Program-made: the position numbers and the translations under genes | Notes under the pieces: generated by a model | Told to the model about the DNA's origin: nothing | What the model saw: the letters and a program-made list of their open reading frames with translations, nothing else | Databases searched by the model: none | DNA from: Poa pratensis | Taxonomy: Eukaryota > Streptophyta > Magnoliopsida > Poales > Poaceae | DNA: 64,000 nt | NCBI GenBank assembly: GCA_947311845.1 | Contig: CAMZMU010000027.1 | Span: forward strand, 43,798,853-43,862,852 | Direction of reading: 5' to 3' | Shown here: piece after piece, positions 57,844 to 64,000 of the stretch | Position numbering within the stretch: the stretch's first letter is position 1 | Layout of the letters: every line of letters begins with the position of its first letter

Positions 57844-59813
57844 CTAGTCTTGGCTTCCTTCGGGTGACTCTTCAGAAGTTGAAGTTGAATTGTTATGTGA
57901 CAGTTGAACCCTTTTTCTGCCAGCAACCTGCCATTGAGCAAATAAAACATTTCATTTCAGATTCGTTGAATGTGTAAAGAAATAGGCATTCACAAGTACG
58001 ACCATCAAAACAATTCATTGTGTACATACCAGCTGCCTTCTAAGGTGTGGTGGAAGGCGCGATAGCAGGTCATCTTCTGGGTATTTCTCAGCAAGATAGG
58101 ACAAGACAAATTTCATAAGATCATTTGAGCTACTAGAGCTAGTTCCAGGTTCATCTCTTGACAAAGTGGAAAACCTCCCATCAAAATACTTTGATGGGGT
58201 AATTGTTGGACCCATTGCACGGACACGATCAGGGTGGTCCTTTCCAAATACATCTTTCATAGCCTTCTCATAGTCTTCTTCAGTAAGTTCATGCCCATCC
58301 AATTTTTTCTCAGCCAATTTCATGTATACCTCGTTCTACAAAAATCATAATCAGAAGGTAATCAAAACTATAAGAGCAAGAGTGAAAAATTCATGTATAG
58401 GTTATTGGAAATAGTAGATAATGGGTAAGGTCATGTACAAGTTATTTAGAGCTCTACACTGATGGATTATTTTCTAATATCTTGTATGAGACATAGCAAT
58501 GTTCATTCTGAACCGATAACACATTAAGCATTCAATAAGCAGGAAAGATACTAGGATATGCATATTGATATTTTATTATGTATCAAAAGTACATACATCA
58601 ATTAACCGAACTCTGGTGTTTTGTAGAAGTGCAACCCAACAACAAACTATGCATAGTTTCTCTAGTACAAAAGAGTCAATACCATTTTTTTCCTCCGTTA
58701 ATGCATTGGCATAGACGCCATCCTTGGTTTTATGGCATTCATCAAAGAAGGTTGCTCGATCCACCTCCTTTCCGAGAGCATCTTCCTGCAGTATTATAAA
58801 TGTCAAAGTATGAGAAAAAAGAGTGAAAAGATAAATACAGCAAGCAATCGATAATTACCAGTTCTTTCCTCTTCCTAGCAAAACTTTTTCGTCCTAGCGT
58901 GTGTGGATACTTGATATTCTTCGAATTATCTTTATTCTTGTTGCTGATTGCCTGACCATCCATCATAGTATGTGTTAATAGGACATGAGATCAACGGGAA
59001 AACTTATTAATTCACTATTGGAAGGACTAAGATAATTTCACCTTAGCCTCTTCTGAATACCAGTATGAAACAAGTGTATTCCACTGAGTTTCCTCGGCAG
59101 TTTCAGGTGCAGTTTCCATGACACGCTCCATTGGCAACTCGGCCTTGTAATATTTTTTCTTCAGCTTTGCCTTGTACTGCCTCCATTTGGTGGCTAACTG
59201 GTTGAGAAGCCAATATTTTGCTTTTGGACTAATTGCAAATTTCCTCTAGAAAGGATAACATAGAGTTGACCGAGTTAGAAATAATATCAGTGCAACCGAT
59301 TTATTTAACAACATCATATGTGTGAGAGAACTGTACCGTTACTGCAGCAAGCAATCTATTATGATATATCTCTTTAAACATGGCATCATTCCACTTAGGA
59401 ACATTTAGAGGAGCAAGATGTGGCTTCTTCACTAGGGTTCCTAAGTATGACCCAAGAACTACAGCAGATTTTGAGATAGGTGCATTGAAGCGGTCAAGTT
59501 TGACGATAATTCTAACCCCTTCTGGGAGATTTGAAAGATTGGCCAGTTTTGTTGGTCCACGACGTCTCTTAATGCGACCATCGGGATCTAAATATAGGAA
59601 CAAGAATATTAATTAGTTTCTATGCAAAAAATGAAATAAAGAATAAGTTTGTATGTAGCAATTACAATGCTCATAAACGTTGTTCAGCCAATCCTCCTTG
59701 TTTATGTGTACTTCATCATTATTTGATGGATTAACATTTGTTTCCATATCAGGGTCTTCATCTACAGAATTGTTCTCCACAAACTCCAAGTTTTCAGATG
59801 CTCTTGATGCCAT
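57844..59813 (-). CDS. Second ORF of the CACTA element, plant transposase Ptta/En/Spm-type accessory protein
   Basis: A multi-exon gene on the minus strand, read as exons 59813-59666, 59587-59337, 59245-59042, 58951-58859, 58785 to about 58660, about 58337-58029, and 57932-57844. It starts MASRASENLEFVENNSVDED. Exon 2 reads RGPTKLANLSNLPEGVRI, FNAPISKSAVVLGSYLGTL and LNVPKWNDAMFKEIYHNRLL, exon 3 has NQLATKWRQYKAKLKKKYYK, and exon 6 has LTEEDYEKAMKDVFGKDHPD. The end is GRKRVQLSHNNSTSTSEESP with TAG. This is the layout of the plant Ptta/En/Spm protein (Pfam Transposase_24, TNP-A-like), thought to bind subterminal repeats. I see no internal stop within the exons. Most junctions keep frame with good GT/AG sites. 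The exon 5/6 junction is the weak point: a donor GTACTAG after GIDSF keeps frame, the nearer GTATTG does not. Confidence 0.65.
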
Positions 59814-60108
59814 GTTCTGTGCTAAGAAAGACGATAAATATGTTAAGAGTTAAAGTAATTAAAGCAAGGCAGCAGCTCGAGAAAGAATCTCCCAGTAATG
59901 ATTTATCAGTAAGCATGTGTACTTAAGCTTTCAATTATCAACGCAAAGAACAGAAAATGAAAAATATCTCCAAATCAAGAGAAATGTAAAATAATACAGT
60001 TGGATTGGCAAGCAAACTATATTTTGTACTCAATTAATCTCTGTCACAAAGAAATAATAAATAAAGGTAGGTTATTGTGCTAAAACTTATTTTGGAATGC
60101 AAAATGGT

Positions 60109-60354
60109 CTACATATCCGTGTCATCTTCATCTTCTTCTCTTCCCATGTCAAAGAAATCTCTTGGCCTAACCCGAACTGGAATATACCAACCATCTTTTT
60201 TGCCATCTTGCACATAGAAAACTTGATCAACTTGAGATGAGAAAACAAATGGATCATCCGAGGAGAAATCTGAAACCAATGATAGAGAACAAGTATCAAA
60301 CACTTGGTGAGCAGCACTACCAAATACACTAATGCAGAAATAATTAAACATCAT
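60109..60354 (-). pseudogene. CACTA transposase C-terminal remnant (DUF4216-like)
   Basis: The frame reads SDDPFVFSSQVDQVFYVQDG, KKDGWYIPVRVRPRDFFDMG and an acidic tail EEDEDDTDM with a TAG at the 60109 end. The order (DPFVF..Q, QVFYVQD, W.IPV, PRDFFDMG) is the usual C-terminal DUF4216 region of plant CACTA transposases. The large DDE core that should precede it is missing; only about 600 bp lie between here and the 5' subterminal repeats. An internal deletion is the simplest explanation. Confidence 0.7.
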
Positions 60355-61149
60355 ACGAGGAGAAATCTGAAACCAATAAAGGGGGGGGTAATCTTCAAGC
60401 TGACAGTCGTTTACCTTCCGTTTCCTTCCAATTTCAGAACAGGGGGAGCGATTGATCCTGACCAGCTATGGGGATCGGACTCAGGAGAGAATACTTGCAG
60501 GAGGATCCCAGTTCGCCATGGATGATCTGCTAAATACGTTGAAGACAGATGGTTAATTCTGGTCGGGCAAAGATCCCTGGATCATGGATGGAGACACAAG
60601 AGGGTTCGCTATCTAGGACCTGTCGGATGCAAATCGTCCTGATGCTGCAGCGACCTGGTGGCACCAAGACGTAGGGGCCTTGATGGGTGGTGGCACGACG
60701 GCGGCGGCGGCGGCACGACGGGGACGGCGGCCTTGCTGTCCAAGGGATTTAACTGGTGACGGCGCAACAGGGGTTGTGACGAGAGAATAGGGAAGAAGGT
60801 GCGGGAAGCTCGTACGTGGTGGTTGAGATAAAAGAGTTCACATCCTAACCGCCTAAAAATTACGCGCCGGGAATATTTCTGTTCGCGCATTTTTTTTTCA
60901 TTGACCGAGCAACGCGCGAAAATTTTGCTCGAGACGACCTCTCTCCGTGTCTGTTCCCGTCTGTAGTTTGACTAAATTCACCAGTTTCGCGGGAGGGTAA
61001 TTAAATAGGCAAACATAGATACGGTGCATTGAGCCGTCGTATCTTTTCGTAGTTACTGGATAAGTGGCCCTTCGGTGGGGGTTGTGTTAACACGGGATCA
61101 ATTAGCCGTCTCTCTTAAAGCGTGTCTATACGCTAGTTTTGTTGTAGTG

Positions 61150-63203
61150 CTATGCACTGGAAATTTTAGCCTTGGGGGATCATTTGCTATATTTGGACCC
61201 TTATTCCAACTTTTCAACTTGTATATTCTTAATAATTTGATGGCTTCAATCGATTTTGTTTTAATTCCGGTGGAAAAATAATTTCATTGATGCTTCGTTT
61301 ACAGTCAATATGGGTTTGACATCATAAAAAAAATGTTGTAAGATTCTTGAGCTGATTCAGTTGATTCTCCAAAAGAGACTACATAGAAATTATTTGGGAT
61401 CCAAATCCTCGAAAACTACAAAGAAATTCTTGGTATCAAAGGAGCACCTAAACTCTAGGGCAGAACCTCGACAAGCAACCTTCCTCCATCCCAAATTACT
61501 CTTGTGCAACTTAGCTAAATGTCGAGGGAACTCAACTTTAGTTAATCCAGTCTCACTTTGTAGTAACAAACAAACAAAAGTCTTGCATTTTTTTATTTCA
61601 TGTTCTTGGTGAAGATACTCGACCATATAAATCGTCTACTAGAGGTACATGTTTTACTATTTCATATATTCCCATTACATCTTCAGCCTCACATTATTAC
61701 TTTGACATGATTACTTAACTCAAGTACTAGTTTGTGCTTTCTATGTGCCCATGCATGTACCCAATCACATCAAGAAGCTACGAATTGGATCCGTCAGTAC
61801 TACCATTGTGATTTGAACACTTGCTTATTAAACCCCCATGATCATGTTGGAGTGGGATTTAGGTAGATCTAGCGGTATATTTGCGAAAATAGACCATTTT
61901 TCCTTGTCCGTTTAGTTTTCAATCTGCACTTAGATATTACCATAATATTATAATAATATCATGGGTGCTTCATAGAAATTCATATGTTGGTAGCAAACTA
62001 GGTATACGAGTTCTCGGGTGTCTCCCCCTAAACACATTCACCAGACCTTCATCTATCGAGGTTGCAATGCAACTCAGAAGATTTGTAAGACTCACTATGG
62101 ATATAAGATTTGTCTTTCCCATTATGGCTTACATGTATATTTGTAGACTCGGGTGCTATAATAATACAATGTTGTTTCATGCCACTTCGATTGTATTGAT
62201 GCGGCTCTATGTACATTTGTGTTGTTTGCTCTCTTAATGGAATGAAATGCAATAATATCGTCACATTTTTGTGCCTGATTTTGTATTTGTGAACATCTTA
62301 CTTTATTTCCCATCAAATGGTCATGGCTTTTATGATATTATTTTTTTAGCATTTTGATACCTCTAGAAAATGGTGGATCTGTGTACTTCCCAAGGAGAAT
62401 ACTATCAAACCTTCTATTTCTTAACAATATATAAACATGTTGGACTGTGTTCTATGTTGCTTCATTGTGCTTAATGGAGAATTCGACCATGGATAAGGTA
62501 CCTAACATGATCAACTTTTGGAATTAAGACGTGAAATAATTCTTAATAAAGTTTATATTCCGATAGCCTGCCAAAATGGCATATATAAAGCATCCATTTT
62601 TATGTATAGAGAAGTTAGAAGATATAATAGCTTTGAATAAATTTTAGTATATTTTAGCAGTTGCATATTTTCTTAGCCACCCTCTTTCACAAATCTATAT
62701 CTGATTAGTTGAATCTATTTCATATGTAGTCTACTTCTTTCACAAATCTATATTTGATTAGCCTACATATGTACTTAGATACAGTTTCATAAAAAGTGGC
62801 CAGAATATTGTTCAACTTTTCAGATATTATTACACAAAAAACCATTACACCAGCTACTTCTTTTGTGTATAATAAGAAGTACTAACAAATTCTTACTGCA
62901 TTCAAAAACTACAAGCAACGCTGCAGTGCTCTACTTCCAAAGCTAATTAAAGCATTTTTTTTCAAACGTATGATAGGCTTTTTCAGAACCGGCAGCAAAG
63001 CTTGTCCCTGAGAAGAAGCATATTTTGAAAATCAATGCACACATTGACACACTTCTACTAGCTAACTATGCTGTGCTTTGGGATCAATCGAGCTTTATTA
63101 TGTCTTACCTTGTGCATCGAAGAGTTGCAACTCATACCACTGATCGATGAGCACCAGCACATACCTTCTTCTGCAGGATATCGATCTACCATTGTCGGTG
63201 TCG
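61150..63203. other. Intergenic DNA between the CACTA element and the TCP gene
   Basis: Mostly AT-rich. A minus-strand frame of 78 codons (61626-61390) reads HEIKKCKTFVCLLLQSETGL and SALEFRCSFDTKNFFVVFED. It is faintly protein-like but I recognise nothing. Repeated CTTTCACAAATCTATATCTG-type phrases occur near 62688 and 62737. The last part (about 63100-63203) lies just beyond the TCP stop and is probably its 3' UTR. It contains a GAAG/GTATGTGC donor-like site near 63163, suggesting a 3' UTR intron. Confidence 0.4.
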
Positions 63204-63986
63204 CTAGCCTCCTGTGTGATCATGGAAAGATCTGGCCGAGTTTAAGGACAAACTCTGGGAGTCCAGCTGGTCATCGACTGGGAACTGATCGGCCTCCGAC
63301 GCGTAGTACACCAGCTGATGCGACCTTGGAGCCAATGACAGCAATGATGGGAATGCCGAGTGGTGAGCCGCGGTGGCTGTGGCGATCGATACGGCCTGCG
63401 GCGCAGCAGCACCACCGCTGTTATTCCATGCCTCGCCGGTGAAGTTGTACGGCATCCCACCGTTGACCATACCCAACGAGTCGCTGTTGAGCCCCATGAA
63501 GCGGTGATAGGAGCCGAACCTCCCCATGTTGTGCTGACCTCCACCGCCGTCGGCGTTGTCATCGGCTCGGGCGCCCTTGACACCGCCGTCGCCCCCAGCC
63601 GTCGCGAAGTGGCAGAACTTCTCGTCGACGACGTGCGGCTGCATGAGTGGCGTCATGGAGGAGGCGGAGGTCATCATGTGGTCCATCATGAGGTCGACGT
63701 GATGGTGCGCATGCGGCGGGAACTGGAGCGGGGGCAGCTTGTCGATCTCGTGGCGGGCGGCGTTGAGGAGCCAGTCGACGACCTTGCTGGGCTGGTTAAG
63801 GCCCAGCCGGTCCTGCAGGTCGTAGAGCTGGATCGCCGTCGGCACGGACAGCCGCACGCGGCGGTCGCGGAGGCCCTTCACCGTCTTGACCTTGCTGTGG
63901 CGGTCCTTGCCGCCGAAGACGCGCGACACGCGCACGATCCGCGACTCCGTCTGGGACGACCATTGCCGCGACGTCGCCGCCGCCAT
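63204..63986 (-). CDS. CIN-class TCP transcription factor (TCP5/13/17-like), 5' end at window edge
   Basis: A single open frame of 260 codons on the minus strand. The TCP domain spans about residues 16-87: [19 protein letters not shown] opens the basic region, [11 protein letters not shown] continues it, and the helix-loop-helix follows with [20 protein letters not shown] and [18 protein letters not shown]. The short basic region and the helix II sequence place it in class II, CIN group. It most resembles the TCP5/13/17 branch, whose Arabidopsis members lack a miR319 site. I see no such site here. C-terminal to the domain the protein is His-, Gly- and Met-rich, ending [14 protein letters not shown], with TAG at 63206-63204. 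Such factors bind GGNCC-type sites and control cell proliferation and leaf shape. ATG 63986 is the first visible Met. Only 14 further bases exist, so a start outside the window cannot be excluded. Confidence 0.88.
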   Translation of the reverse strand: MAAATSRQWSSQTESRIVRVSRVFGGKDRHSKVKTVKGLRDRRVRLSVPTAIQLYDLQDRLGLNQPSKVVDWLLNAARHEIDKLPPLQFPPHAHHHVDLMMDHMMTSASSMTPLMQPHVVDEKFCHFATAGGDGGVKGARADDNADGGGGQHNMGRFGSYHRFMGLNSDSLGMVNGGMPYNFTGEAWNNSGGAAAPQAVSIATATAAHHSAFPSLLSLAPRSHQLVYYASEADQFPVDDQLDSQSLSLNSARSFHDHTGG

Positions 63987-64000
63987 CGCAGCCGCGTGCT
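63987..64000. other. Window edge upstream of the TCP ATG
   Basis: These 14 bases read in frame as alanine-rich codons before the chosen Met (HAAA). They could be coding or 5' UTR. The promoter of the TCP gene lies outside the window. Confidence 0.5.

Larger units (their letters stand above)
57127..61149 (-). mobile_element. CACTA (En/Spm-type) DNA transposon with clean ends
   Basis: The left end is CACTACAGCAAAAACAGC at 57127. The right end is TTTTGTTGTAGTG at 61149 (CACTACAACAAAA on the other strand). CTA occurs at 57124-57126 and 61150-61152, a perfect 3-bp target duplication. Both flanks are packed with subterminal words around AGAGACG, GTCTCTA and AGACACG (57240-57540 and 60920-61130), the binding sites expected for a CACTA transposase. 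On the minus strand lie the C-terminal end of a transposase (60354-60109) and a multi-exon second ORF (59813-57844). Most of the transposase gene is missing, so the element cannot move by itself. Confidence 0.85.

Noticed and set aside
1..64000. CRISPR arrays, rRNA genes and canonical tRNA genes
   Set aside because: None seen. The tRNA-like boxes found belong to SINE-like repeats and do not form a full cloverleaf by eye.

Overview
This is plant nuclear DNA, almost certainly from a Triticeae grass (wheat, goat grass, rye or barley type). No organism label was given. The inference rests on the kinds and layout of the transposons, the Stowaway-type MITEs and the intron-containing genes with GC-rich exons. 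Most of the window is transposable elements stacked inside one another. I see only two host protein genes: a broken aspartyl protease near the left end and a CIN-class TCP transcription factor at the right edge. There are no operons, CRISPR arrays or rRNA genes.

Left part (1-6560): noncoding DNA with two Stowaway-like MITEs, one inside the other (880-1190 and 1051-1120). Then a six-exon plant aspartyl protease on the minus strand (1462-3308) with an in-frame stop in exon 2, a 5'-truncated LINE with a 14-bp target duplication (3775-4432), and the end of a CACTA-like element near 5740.

Centre-left (6561-28325): a Ty3/Gypsy element of Athila-like layout on the plus strand. It has two LTRs, a tRNA-Asp primer site, gag, protease and the remains of a third Athila-type ORF, but no reverse transcriptase. 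Its gag-protease frame is split by a second Gypsy element on the minus strand (10109-22423, target duplication ATGCT). That element is Tat-like, with RT, a second archaeal-type RNase H, integrase and antisense ORFs. A third LTR fragment (11882-about 13870) sits in the antisense part.

Centre-right (28326-47400): two non-autonomous Helitrons in the same orientation (29026-31278 and 33504-36392), a SINE with a 14-bp target duplication (31700-31996), and a 10.4-kb gag-only Copia-like element (36497-46868). Helitron 2 and the Copia-like element both lie in one copy of a tandem SINE-like repeat with Pol III A- and B-box-like sequences. A neighbouring copy (46966-47410) keeps both empty sites and so confirms the boundaries.

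Right part (47911-64000): a 4.5-kb solo LTR (47911-52447), a GC-rich tract with 27-bp tandem repeats, a Harbinger-like element with a Myb/SANT-like remnant (53636-54894), a hairpin MITE (55661-55738), a complete CACTA element (57127-61149, target duplication CTA) whose second ORF looks intact, and the TCP gene (63204-63986, continuing to or past the edge).

Splice sites, frameshifts and divergence figures were read by eye. Family names beyond the clade level are not assigned.
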